From: Firmicutes bacterium HGW-Firmicutes-10
GTDB lineage: Bacteria > Bacillota_I > Bacilli_A > Erysipelotrichales > Erysipelotrichaceae
DNA: 17,322 nt
Reading direction: 5' to 3'
Assembly: GCA_002841605.1 (NCBI GenBank)
Contig: PHAF01000021.1
Span: 1-17,322, forward strand
Part shown: positions 7,161 through 13,514 of the stretch, one piece after another
Layout: every line of letters starts with the position of its first letter
Position numbering within the stretch: position 1 is the stretch's first letter
Program-made: the position numbers and the translations under genes
Notes under the pieces: generated by a model
What the model was told of the DNA's origin: nothing
Databases searched by the model: none
Seen by the model: only the letters and a program-made list of their open reading frames with translations

Positions 7161-9178
7161 TGGGGTTGCACATTGCCTTGGTCGGTAATCCGAACAGCGG
7201 AAAAACCACACTATTCAATGATTTGACCGGTTCTAATCAGTATGTAGGGAACTGGCCGGGCGTCACGGTTGAGAAAAAGACTGGTAAGGCAAAACATGAT
7301 CAACTACCTATTGATATCACTGATTTGCCAGGAATATACTCGTTTTCCACGTATACACTTGAAGAAGTCATTGCACGTGAATTCGTTGAAGGCTCAGATG
7401 TCGATGTGATCATCAATATCGTTGACGCATCCAATATTGAGCGAAATCTTTTTCTGACATTGCAATTGTTGGAAATGCGCAAGCCGATGGTCATCGCAAT
7501 GAATATGATGGATGTCTTGCAAAATCGTGGAACGCTTTTGGATTGTGAAGCTTTGTCCAGACAATTGAATGTACCCATCGTACCGATTGTCGCAAGTAAG
7601 TCTGTGGGAATCAAGCAATTACTTCAAGCTGCGGTTGATCAAATGGGAATCGTGCCACCATTGCCAATGATTTACAACGAACAACTCGAAAATGTCATTC
7701 AACTTGTCGAAAGAAAGTTGCCTGTTAATGTAATGTCGCGCATGCATGCCGTTCGTTTTGTTGAAGAAGGCGGTATCGCTGTGTTAGGACATACGATCGA
7801 TCCAGTCTTTTTGGCTCAGCTTAATGAGGAAGTTGAAAAGAAAATAGCTTTTAAAAGCATCGATCGAGACATGGTCATTTCCGATGAGAAATATGCGTTT
7901 ATCACCAATCTTGTACAAGGTGTGACAACTCAAATCAAAGAAAAAGAGAAATATTCGTTGTCAGATAAAATTGACTCAGTCGTGACTCATCGTATTTTTG
8001 CTATTCCGATTTTCTTGTTAATAATGTTTGGGTTATTTTCGCTATCTTTTGGACCGGTAGGCAGCTTTTTTAAAGCAAACTTCGAATGGCTCATCCAAGA
8101 AGGGGTGATCGTGCCAGTCGCTTCCATACTTGAACTTTTGGATGTTTCAGATTGGTTGTATAGTTTAGTCGTGGACGGAATTTTAGGTGGTGTCGGCTCG
8201 GTACTGAGTTTCTTACCCGAAATCACGATACTGTTTTTGACACTTTCAATTCTGGAAGATACCGGATACATGGCTCGGGCAGCATTCATCATGGATCGTC
8301 TGCTACGAAAATTCGGACTATCAGGACGATCATTCATCCCAATGATCATGGGTTTTGGATGTACGGTTCCGGCACTAATGGCAACCCGCACCTTAGAAAG
8401 TGAACGCGATCGCCGTTTGACGATGATGATAACACCTTTTATGTCCTGTGGTGCAAGATTTCCGATTTATGCCGTGTTTGCGGCCGCATTTTTTGTGAAT
8501 TCGCAGGCTACGGTCGTATTTTCGATTTACTTGCTTGGCATTTTTGTTGCGGTTATCTCGGGAATTGTCTTAAAGCGTTTTGTTACAAAAGGGAAAATAT
8601 CCAGCTTCATTATGGAATTGCCGGAATATCGCTGGCCGACACCAAAGAATTTGTTTCTGCATACATGGGATCGGGTGAAGGGCTTCATCATCAAAGCCGG
8701 AACCGTCATCCTGGTAGCTATGGTCATCATTTGGTTTCTGCAAAGTTTTGACTTTTCATTCCGTATGGTAGATGACAGTGTCAACAGTATCTTTGGTATC
8801 ATCGGTACACGACTTGCTGTTCTCTTTCAACCGCTTGGCTTCGGGGACTGGCGTTCAGCAATGAGTTTGATTGTAGGTTTGGTGGCGAAAGAAGCAGTCG
8901 TCGGAACGTTGGGAGTTTTATACGGAGTGGGTGAAGCGGCAGTAGAAAATCCGGAGTTGCTGTCTGCACCTCTACGCACGATGTACACACCATTAAGTGC
9001 TTATGCGTTTATGGCATTCACGTTATTGTATATGCCTTGTATTGCGGCATTTGCAGCGATGAAACGCGAGATGAATTCTTGGAAATGGACGTTGATTGCA
9101 GTATCGTATCAGACCGTTGTGGCTTGGCTGGTGGCATTTATCATCTATCAAGGCGGTCTGTTGATAGGATTGAGGTGA
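7160..9178 (+). CDS. feoB: FeoB, ferrous iron transporter with G domain
   Basis: 672-residue Fe(II) permease of usual length. The N-terminal GTPase domain (about 1-165) has G1 GNPNSGKT (9-16), Thr36-region G2, G3 DLPG (55-58), G4 NMMD (115-118) and a SKSVG G5-like motif. A helical GDI spacer follows, then the membrane domain from about 270 with both Gate motifs, including Cys401 in GFGCTVPAL and Cys430 in SCGARFP, residues proposed to line the iron path. The C-terminus is short, without a fused FeoC-like domain. Downstream genes encode the Cys-rich partner and a DtxR-type regulator, which supports iron rather than manganese transport. Confidence 0.96.
   Translation: MGLHIALVGNPNSGKTTLFNDLTGSNQYVGNWPGVTVEKKTGKAKHDQLPIDITDLPGIYSFSTYTLEEVIAREFVEGSDVDVIINIVDASNIERNLFLTLQLLEMRKPMVIAMNMMDVLQNRGTLLDCEALSRQLNVPIVPIVASKSVGIKQLLQAAVDQMGIVPPLPMIYNEQLENVIQLVERKLPVNVMSRMHAVRFVEEGGIAVLGHTIDPVFLAQLNEEVEKKIAFKSIDRDMVISDEKYAFITNLVQGVTTQIKEKEKYSLSDKIDSVVTHRIFAIPIFLLIMFGLFSLSFGPVGSFFKANFEWLIQEGVIVPVASILELLDVSDWLYSLVVDGILGGVGSVLSFLPEITILFLTLSILEDTGYMARAAFIMDRLLRKFGLSGRSFIPMIMGFGCTVPALMATRTLESERDRRLTMMITPFMSCGARFPIYAVFAAAFFVNSQATVVFSIYLLGIFVAVISGIVLKRFVTKGKISSFIMELPEYRWPTPKNLFLHTWDRVKGFIIKAGTVILVAMVIIWFLQSFDFSFRMVDDSVNSIFGIIGTRLAVLFQPLGFGDWRSAMSLIVGLVAKEAVVGTLGVLYGVGEAAVENPELLSAPLRTMYTPLSAYAFMAFTLLYMPCIAAFAAMKREMNSWKWTLIAVSYQTVVAWLVAFIIYQGGLLIGLR
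9172..9178 (+). promoter_or_regulatory. Ribosome-binding site deciding a GTG start
   Basis: GAGGTGA, a strong anti-Shine-Dalgarno match, overlaps the feoB stop and stands four bases before GTG 9183. It identifies the small Cys-rich gene, which has no suitable ATG. Confidence 0.8.
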
Positions 9179-9182
9179 GCCT

Positions 9183-9359
9183 GTGGGAGACTATATCGTA
9201 GGCGGGATTCTGGCAGTGATATTATCAGTTATCATTTATCGGATGATTGTCGCAAAGCGCAAAGGACGATCGATTACTTGTGGTTCATGCAAGTATGCGG
9301 CAGATTGCTGTTTAAAGGATGCTAAGAAAGACGATTGTCATTCGGAGGAATCAAGATGA
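9183..9359 (+). CDS. FeoB-associated Cys-rich membrane protein
   Basis: Small 58-residue protein starting at GTG 9183. One transmembrane helix (about 4-24, GDYIVGGILAVILSVIIYRM) is followed by a basic stretch and a cysteine-rich cytoplasmic tail with Cys33, Cys36 (CGSC), Cys42, Cys43 and Cys52. This matches the FeoB-associated Cys-rich family found beside feoB in many anaerobic Bacillota. The role is unproven; an iron chaperone or an acceptor at the cytoplasmic mouth of FeoB has been suggested. The stop overlaps the ATG of the next gene (ATGA), giving translational coupling with the regulator. Confidence 0.85.
   Translation: MGDYIVGGILAVILSVIIYRMIVAKRKGRSITCGSCKYAADCCLKDAKKDDCHSEESR
9344..9349 (+). 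promoter_or_regulatory. Ribosome-binding site deciding the regulator start
   Basis: GGAGGA six bases before ATG 9356. It favours that start over the in-frame TTG at 9335, which would overlap the site itself. Confidence 0.8.
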
Positions 9360-9748
9360 CGGAATTAGAAAAACTTACACCTTCTATTGAAGACTATCTG
9401 GAAGCAATTTATGTGTTGGATCAGACAGATAAAGGGGTTCGTTCGGTGGATGTCGCAGATAAGCTGCATGTTGCCAAGCCAAGTGTCAATCGGGCTCTTA
9501 AGAGTCTGGTTGAAGGTGGTTTGATTGAACAGCAACGTTATTCTGTCATCTATTTGACTGAACAAGGCAAAGAACAGGCAAGAAAGATTTTGCATCGACA
9601 CACGGTAATAAAGCAATTTCTTTGTGATGTATTAGGATTGGATGAAGATCGTGCAGATGAAGAAGCCTGTAAAATCGAGCATGTCGTATGTGAAAACACA
9701 GTTGATCGGTTGAGTGAGCATGTCAACAGGTTTATAAGCAACATATGA
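9356..9748 (+). CDS. DtxR/MntR-family metal-dependent repressor
   Basis: 130-residue protein beginning MTELEKLTPSIEDYLEAIY. A winged helix (about 10-75, recognition region KPSVNRALKSL) is followed by the dimerisation/metal domain; there is no SH3-like third domain, as in MntR. Aligning with B. subtilis MntR from memory, its metal ligands Asp8, Glu11, His77, Glu102 and His103 are matched by Asp13, Glu16, His82, Glu108 and His109. The position of MntR Glu99 is Cys105 here, in EACKIEHV, which copies the iron sensor DtxR (EACRWEHV, Cys102). It probably represses its own operon at the 6899-6926 operator when iron is plentiful. The gene overlaps its neighbours by 4 bases on both sides. Confidence 0.9.
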   Translation: MTELEKLTPSIEDYLEAIYVLDQTDKGVRSVDVADKLHVAKPSVNRALKSLVEGGLIEQQRYSVIYLTEQGKEQARKILHRHTVIKQFLCDVLGLDEDRADEEACKIEHVVCENTVDRLSEHVNRFISNI

Positions 9749-9972
9749 GAATGACGGTTGATTTACATGGATTAACGGTTTATGAGGCGAAACTGGTATT
9801 GGATCGCTATTTAGATCGTTTGCCAAAAGGAGTTATGGAAGTCTCGGTCATTCACGGTTATCAATCCGGTGTGCGACTGAGGACTTTTGTCAGCAAGTAT
9901 GAGCATCATAAAGTGACTGGAAAAATTAAAACTGTGAATCCGGGAGAGACGATTTTTGTGATAAAGAGATAG
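9745..9972 (+). CDS. Stand-alone Smr-domain protein
   Basis: 75-residue protein consisting of one Smr (small MutS-related) domain. DLHGLTVYEA (6-15) is the classical LDLHG motif, and VIHGYQSGVRLR (35-46) corresponds to the second motif, usually HGxGxGxLR, here with YQS in place of the glycine-rich core. Smr domains occur as nucleases in MutS2 and as stand-alone proteins of mostly unknown role. It is too small to be MutS2 and no other MutS2 domain is nearby. The ATG overlaps the regulator stop (ATGA), so it is co-translated as the last gene of the feo operon; why it belongs there is unclear. Confidence 0.8.
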   Translation: MRMTVDLHGLTVYEAKLVLDRYLDRLPKGVMEVSVIHGYQSGVRLRTFVSKYEHHKVTGKIKTVNPGETIFVIKR

Positions 9973-9980
9973 GTTTGTCA

Positions 9981-10009
9981 TTGATTAATTGATTTTTTTG
10001 TGCTAATAT
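9981..10009 (+). promoter_or_regulatory. Promoter of the tRNA operon
   Basis: -35 TTGATT (9981-9986), 17-bp spacer, -10 TAATAT (10004-10009) with an extended TGC just before it. It lies 17 bases before the first tRNA gene. No terminator is visible between the feo operon and this promoter, so some read-through may also feed the tRNAs. Confidence 0.75.
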
Positions 10010-10025
10010 TTTAGGGCACAGCGAT

Positions 10026-10101
10026 GGACACTTAGCTCAGTTGGGAGAGCATCTGCTTGACGTGCAGAGGGTCAGGGGTTCGAGTCCCTTAGTGTCCACC
10101 A
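10026..10101 (+). tRNA. tRNA-Val (GAC)
   Basis: 76-base cloverleaf. Acceptor GGACACT pairs with AGTGTCC (10091-10097), discriminator A, CCA encoded. The anticodon stem CTGC/GCAG closes loop TTGACGT, giving anticodon GAC, which reads GUC/GUU. The T arm contains GGTTCGAGTCC. Confidence 0.97.
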
Positions 10102-10115
10102 TTTTTATTTAATGT

Positions 10116-10191
10116 GCGCCCGTGGCGCAACGGATAGCGCGTTTGATTCCGATTCAAAAGGCTACAGGTTCGATTCCTGTCGGGCGCGCCA
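10116..10191 (+). tRNA. tRNA-Arg (CCG)
   Basis: Acceptor GCGCCCG pairs with CGGGCGC (10181-10187), discriminator G, CCA encoded. The D stem is GCGC/GCGC. Anticodon stem TTTGA/TCAAA closes loop TTCCGAT, giving anticodon CCG, which reads CGG only. T arm has GGTTCGATTCC. Confidence 0.96.
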
Positions 10192-10208
10192 ATTTTTTTT
10201 GTTTAAGC

Positions 10209-10285
10209 CGGGACGTAGCACAGCTTGGTAGTGCGCTTGCTTCGGGAGCAAGAGGTCGCAGGTTCAAATCCTGTCGTCCCGACCA
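10209..10285 (+). tRNA. tRNA-Pro (CGG)
   Basis: Acceptor CGGGACG pairs with CGTCCCG (10275-10281), discriminator A, CCA encoded. Anticodon stem CTTGC/GCAAG closes loop TTCGGGA, giving anticodon CGG, which reads CCG. T arm has GGTTCAAATCC. The C1-G72 end pair and A73 are typical of bacterial proline tRNA. Confidence 0.96.
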
Positions 10286-10292
10286 AGAATTT

Positions 10293-10368
10293 GGGGCTGT
10301 AGCTCAGCTGGAAGAGCACAACGCTGGCAGCGTTGGGGTCGAGGGTTCGAGTCCCTTCAGCTCCACCA
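10293..10368 (+). tRNA. tRNA-Ala (GGC)
   Basis: Acceptor GGGGCTG pairs with CAGCTCC (10358-10364) with the G3-U70 wobble that defines alanine identity, discriminator A, CCA encoded. Anticodon stem CAACG/CGTTG closes loop CTGGCAG, giving anticodon GGC, which reads GCC/GCU. Confidence 0.97.
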
Positions 10369-10380
10369 TCTCAATATAGG

Positions 10381-10408
10381 AATCCCTTTCAGAGGGGTTT
10401 TTGTTTTT
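10381..10408 (+). terminator. Intrinsic terminator of the tRNA operon
   Basis: Stem AATCCCT (10381-10387), loop TTCAG, stem AGGGGTT (10393-10399) with one T-G pair, then TTTTTGTTTTT. It is 12 bases after the last tRNA. Confidence 0.88.
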
Positions 10409-10452
10409 AAGTGCTTACGAAAAAACGGGCAAAAGGTTAGAAGGAGTCACCA

Positions 10453-11037
10453 ATGCACACAAGTCAATTAAAGAAAAAATATTCGATGAAGCAGTTGTTC
10501 GGGGCGTTTGTCAACGGCTATCGATCATTACCTATTTTGATAAAAAACAGAAAAAGCAAAAGAGTAGATCTTCAATGGATGGAGCGTCTGATGTTAGCGA
10601 CAACAGAAGTCAATGGTTGTGAAGTCTGTTCCTATGCACATGCTAAGATTGCTCTAAAAGAAGGACTTACTCAACAGGAGATCCAAGCATTTTTATCTGG
10701 TTCGGATGTATTCGTTAATGAGGAAGAATCGGTATCAATCTTTTATGCACAGCACGTTGCTGATAGCATGGGTAATCCTGACGCGGATACTTATATTCGA
10801 CTCAGTCAAGTTTATGGAGCAGAAATATCCGAAATCATCCATGCCGGAGTTATGGTCATGATGATGGGAAATATTTCCGGTATTCCCTTGAGTGCATTTA
10901 TCAGAAGACTTCAGGGTAAGGCATATTCAAACAGTTCACTGGTTTATGAGTTAAGTATGTTGCTGATTCAACCATTTTTTATGATTGTTGCCATTCCTAT
11001 CGCTTGGGTGAGTTCATTAGCCCATCGCAGTATATAG
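10453..11037 (+). CDS. AhpD-like / carboxymuconolactone decarboxylase family protein
   Basis: 194-residue protein of the all-helical AhpD/CMD superfamily. The hallmark is the redox-active Cys56-Glu-Val-Cys59 followed by Ser-Tyr-Ala-His63 in NGCEVCSYAHAKIALKEG, as in alkylhydroperoxidase AhpD cores. It should act as a thiol-dependent peroxide-handling or related redox protein. Residues about 165-188 (LSMLLIQPFFMIVAIPIAWV) form a hydrophobic tail that could anchor it to the membrane, which is not typical of AhpD. AAGGAG stands six bases before the ATG. It seems to be a single-gene unit between two terminators; no clear promoter is visible in the short gap after the tRNA terminator. Peroxidase activity is inferred from family only. 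Confidence 0.82.
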   Translation: MHTSQLKKKYSMKQLFGAFVNGYRSLPILIKNRKSKRVDLQWMERLMLATTEVNGCEVCSYAHAKIALKEGLTQQEIQAFLSGSDVFVNEEESVSIFYAQHVADSMGNPDADTYIRLSQVYGAEISEIIHAGVMVMMMGNISGIPLSAFIRRLQGKAYSNSSLVYELSMLLIQPFFMIVAIPIAWVSSLAHRSI

Positions 11038-11052
11038 GTAAAATCACAAACG

Positions 11053-11074
11053 GTCCCTGAAAAGGGATTTTTTT
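11053..11074 (+). terminator. Intrinsic terminator after AhpD-like gene
   Basis: Stem TCCCT (11054-11058), GAAA tetraloop, stem AGGGA (11063-11067), then seven Ts, 16 bases after the stop codon. Confidence 0.88.
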
Positions 11075-11131
11075 GTTGATAGACAGGGCTATACAATTAG
11101 TAAAAAAATGTATACTAAATGTAAAATATAT

Positions 11132-11160
11132 TTGACATATAGTACATAATGTATTACAAT
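11132..11160 (+). promoter_or_regulatory. Promoter of the membrane protein/XRE operon
   Basis: Perfect -35 TTGACA (11132-11137), 17-bp spacer, -10 TACAAT (11155-11160). It is 32 bases upstream of the first ATG. The spacer contains the palindrome listed separately. Confidence 0.85.
11143..11153. promoter_or_regulatory. Palindrome in promoter spacer, candidate XRE operator
   Basis: TACAT-A-ATGTA, a perfect 11-bp palindrome inside the -35/-10 spacer. The second gene of the operon encodes a DNA-binding XRE protein, so autoregulation is plausible. AT-rich context makes chance occurrence possible. Confidence 0.45.
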
Positions 11161-11192
11161 ATGCCTATAAAACACAGAGGAGATTTTCAAAC

Positions 11193-11699
11193 ATGTCATA
11201 TCAAGAGAAAAAGTCGATCGTATCCATCGTTACAGGATTAGTTATTCTAATAGCGTATTTCGTTTATACATACACAAAATATCAAGCCGGCGTTGTCATA
11301 GAAGGTGATTTAAAATTCTGGGCGGGTGCAATGCTTTTGTTTATCGCTATCGGAGTCGTAGCAACGATCATCATTCAAATCCTCTTCCATATCTTGCTAT
11401 CCGTGTCTATTGCCATAAAGGCTAAGGCAAATAATAAGGAATGTGATGATAAGGAAATTGAGAAAAGCATTGAACTTGAAATGGTAAGTGACGAAATGGA
11501 TAAACTGATAGAACTAAAGTCCAACGTGATCGGGTTTGGTGTAGCCGGGGTTGGGTTTGTTCTTGGGCTTATCGCACTGGTCCTGGACTATTCCGTTGCA
11601 GTCATGTTAAATGTAATGTTTGCTTCTTTTAGTATAGGTTCCATATTGGAAGGGATCACACAACTATATTTCTATCGCAAGGGTATCAACCATGGCTAA
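11193..11699 (+). CDS. Four-helix membrane protein paired with XRE regulator, function unknown
   Basis: 168-residue membrane protein. Predicted helices are at about 9-28, 42-74 (long, possibly two), 112-131 and 134-156. The cytoplasmic loop between the second and third segments (about 78-110) is rich in Glu, Asp and Lys. I cannot name a family; genes of this type paired with a tiny XRE regulator are common in Bacillota, often as a sensed membrane partner. GAGGAG precedes the ATG by ten bases, and the 3' end overlaps the XRE gene by 8 bases, so both are made together from the strong promoter at 11132-11160. Confidence 0.8.
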   Translation: MSYQEKKSIVSIVTGLVILIAYFVYTYTKYQAGVVIEGDLKFWAGAMLLFIAIGVVATIIIQILFHILLSVSIAIKAKANNKECDDKEIEKSIELEMVSDEMDKLIELKSNVIGFGVAGVGFVLGLIALVLDYSVAVMLNVMFASFSIGSILEGITQLYFYRKGINHG

Positions 11700-11919
11700 G
11701 AAAATCATCATAACCAACGAAATCAGAAAACTGCGCTTCTTTGCGAATGAAATGACACAACAGCAACTGGCTGAAAAGGTAGGGGCTTCCAGACAAACCA
11801 TAATTTCCATTGAAGCAGGAAAATATTCACCTTCACTTGAACTTGCCTTTCGGATTGCTGAGGCATTCAACGTTAAAATCAGTGAAGTCTTTGATTATGA
11901 AGTGAAGGGAGATAAATGA
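11692..11919 (+). CDS. Small XRE-family helix-turn-helix regulator
   Basis: 75-residue one-domain regulator. The helix-turn-helix lies at about 22-41: TQQQLAEKVGASRQTIISIE, followed by the conserved AGKYSPSLELAFRIAEAF and the ISEVF end that marks this short XRE subgroup. It has no ligand domain, so any signal must come from protein partners such as the membrane protein encoded just before it (8-base overlap). Its stop overlaps the following dehydrogenase ATG region (ATGATG), making a three-gene operon. A likely target is the palindrome in the operon promoter. Confidence 0.9.
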   Translation: MAKKIIITNEIRKLRFFANEMTQQQLAEKVGASRQTIISIEAGKYSPSLELAFRIAEAFNVKISEVFDYEVKGDK

Positions 11920-12881
11920 TGAAAGCTATCATTTATGATAAGGAATCTAAGGAAGAGAAACTAATATTGAAAGAAGTGTTAAAACCGTTGCCAAGTGAAA
12001 ATGAAATACTTGTTAAAGTACATGCAGCCTCTGTGAATGCAGCGGATTACCGCTCGATGCAAATGGGAATAATACCAAAACATAAAATCTTCGGTGCGGA
12101 TGTTGCCGGAACGATCGAAGCCATTGGTAAAAATGTCATGAACTTCTCGGTTGGTGATGAAGTCGTAGGCGACTTATCTGGCCATGGTTTCGGTGGTTTT
12201 GCACAATATGTCATCGCAAATGAGAGTGCTTGGGTTTTAAAACCAAAATCCATATCATTTGATATGGCAGCCTCAGTACCTATGTCATCCGTAACGGCAT
12301 TACAGGCTTTGCGAAAAGGGAATGTTAAACCAGGTCAGAAGGTTCTGATATGCGGAGGCGGGGGTGGTGTAGGTACATTCGCTGTCCAACTGGCAAAGCA
12401 CTTTAACGCAGAAGTTACGGTTGTGTGCGGCATCAAAAATGTCAATATCATGCAACAACTTAATGCGGATCATATTATTAATTATAATACTGACAGCTTC
12501 TTGAAAAAGGATGACCGCTTTGATTTGATTCTGGCAATCAATGGAAATTACTTACTATCGGATTATAAAAAAGCGCTCAAGTCACAAGGTATGGTTGTCA
12601 TCGTTGGGGGATCTTTATCTCAACTCTTAAAATCACTGTCTTTTGGAAAATTGCTTTTCCTTGGATCAAAGAAGCTACATACCCTTTCAGCGAAACCAAG
12701 TACGGCTGACTTACAGACGATTCTACAACTTGTTGAGCAGAAAAAAGTGACTCCAGTCATCGACAGATGCTATCCGCTGAATCAAACCGCTGAGGCAGTC
12801 AACTACCTGAAACAAGGGCATGCCCAAGGTAAGGTTGTAATCAATATCGATCAAGCAGAAAGTCTACCTAAAGTTTTGTGA
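11919..12881 (+). CDS. Zinc-free medium-chain dehydrogenase, NAD(P)H:quinone oxidoreductase-like
   Basis: 320-residue cytoplasmic protein of the medium-chain dehydrogenase/reductase superfamily, quinone oxidoreductase branch. The N-terminal GroES-like domain has ASVNAADYRSMQMG and GADVAGTIEAIG (59-70); the Rossmann domain has VLICGGGGGVGTFAVQLAK (142-160). The cysteine and histidine ligands of zinc alcohol dehydrogenases are absent, so it should be a zinc-free NAD(P)H-dependent enone or quinone reductase. Two adjacent ATGs exist at 11916 and 11919. AAGGGAG ends at 11911, so the second has the better 7-base spacing and gives the usual N-terminus MKAIIYDK. It overlaps or abuts the XRE stop and may be that regulator's effector gene. 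Confidence 0.88.
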   Translation: MKAIIYDKESKEEKLILKEVLKPLPSENEILVKVHAASVNAADYRSMQMGIIPKHKIFGADVAGTIEAIGKNVMNFSVGDEVVGDLSGHGFGGFAQYVIANESAWVLKPKSISFDMAASVPMSSVTALQALRKGNVKPGQKVLICGGGGGVGTFAVQLAKHFNAEVTVVCGIKNVNIMQQLNADHIINYNTDSFLKKDDRFDLILAINGNYLLSDYKKALKSQGMVVIVGGSLSQLLKSLSFGKLLFLGSKKLHTLSAKPSTADLQTILQLVEQKKVTPVIDRCYPLNQTAEAVNYLKQGHAQGKVVINIDQAESLPKVL

Positions 12882-12898
12882 ATTTAATATAAAGGAAC

Positions 12899-12915
12899 AA
12901 TTGCACACAATTTTT
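12899..12915 (+). terminator. Possible weak terminator
   Basis: AATTG (12899-12903), CACA loop, CAATT (12908-12912) followed by three more Ts, 18 bases after the dehydrogenase stop. The stem is only 5 bp and AT-rich, so this is tentative. Confidence 0.3.
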
Positions 12916-13053
12916 CAAAAAATATTTACTTATTTTTATTTTCTTTCACACAGAATTCACAATATTTATGTATCATATATCCATACAAGGAAAATAAAGT
13001 AATTTTTTCATTTTTCCCCCTCTGATATAAATCCCGTGACCTTGTATTTATTG

Positions 13054-13082
13054 AAAACCGTGTGGTAAAACTGCACGGTTTT
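13054..13082 (+). other. 9-bp hairpin in the leader of the PPC gene
   Basis: AAAACCGTG (13054-13062) and CACGGTTTT (13074-13082) form a perfect 9-bp stem with an 11-base loop, 26 bases before the start codon of the PPC gene. It could be a terminator for upstream transcription, since it ends in TTTT, or a leader element. A weak -10-like TATAAA lies at 13026-13031, but no good -35 accompanies it. The rest of 12916-13053 is AT-rich with no gene visible. Confidence 0.6.
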
Positions 13083-13108
13083 GCATTATTATAGAGAAGA
13101 GGTATGCT

Positions 13109-13495
13109 ATGCAAACAATCGTTAAAAGGCTTTTGCCTAGTCAAGACATCAAAAAATCATTATCTACGCTACTGGATGAACATCAGTTAGCTGCGGCCGC
13201 AATCATTAGTGCTGTCGGAAGTGTGAGTGAATATGCACTTCGGGTCAGTGATGGATCATCGGTCATTTCGGGATTTGAAAATCGTGAAATCGTATCATTA
13301 TCCGGAATTCTGACGAAAGACGGGATTCATGCCCATGTTTCTTTAAGCGGATTGAATGGATCTGTTATTGGTGGTCATCTGATGGAAGGATGCCTGGTGC
13401 ATACCACACTTGAAATCGTATTGCTTTCACTCGATACTGAGCTGACTAGAATTTATGATCCAATCACAGGATATAAAGAATTAGTAGTTAAATAA
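13109..13495 (+). CDS. PPC-domain (DUF296) protein
   Basis: 128-residue single-domain protein of the plants-and-prokaryotes-conserved (PPC/DUF296) family. Recognisable segments are the start KRLLPSQDIKKSL, ISAVGSVSEYALRV (33-46), EIVSLSGIL (60-68), the metal-binding HAH motif at His74/His76, and NGSVIGGHLMEGC with His90 (83-95). Bacterial members form trimers with a bound metal; their function is not established, and DNA binding in plants depends on an added AT-hook that is missing here. GAAGAGGT precedes the ATG. The gene is a single unit converging on etfA, sharing the hairpin at 13496-13514. Confidence 0.88.
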   Translation: MQTIVKRLLPSQDIKKSLSTLLDEHQLAAAAIISAVGSVSEYALRVSDGSSVISGFENREIVSLSGILTKDGIHAHVSLSGLNGSVIGGHLMEGCLVHTTLEIVLLSLDTELTRIYDPITGYKELVVK

Positions 13496-13514
13496 AAGAG
13501 CTCATAGAGCTCTT
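13496..13514 (-). terminator. Terminator of the etfBA operon, between convergent genes
   Basis: AAGAGCTC (13496-13503) and GAGCTCTT (13507-13514) form an 8-bp stem with a 3-base loop, or 7 bp with five. On the minus strand it is followed by CTTTTATTTAA, a usable T tract; on the plus strand only TTAA follows. It overlaps the etfA stop codon and begins at the base after the PPC gene stop. Confidence 0.75.

Noticed and set aside
7987..8391. 134-residue minus-strand open frame opposite feoB
   Set aside because: Antisense to the conserved FeoB membrane domain; composition mirrors the transmembrane codons and there is no start signal.
9335..9355. Upstream TTG start extending the DtxR-family regulator by seven residues
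   Set aside because: The GGAGGA site lies inside that extension and ATG 9356 gives the normal N-terminus of the family.
10122..10379. 85-residue open frame across the tRNA genes
   Set aside because: It is translated from three tRNA genes; the MAQRIARL...VAQLGSALASGA type peptide is a well-known annotation artefact.
10401..10622. Open frame upstream of and overlapping the AhpD-like gene
   Set aside because: Starts in the terminator, lacks a ribosome-binding site and is out of frame with the clear AhpD-like protein.
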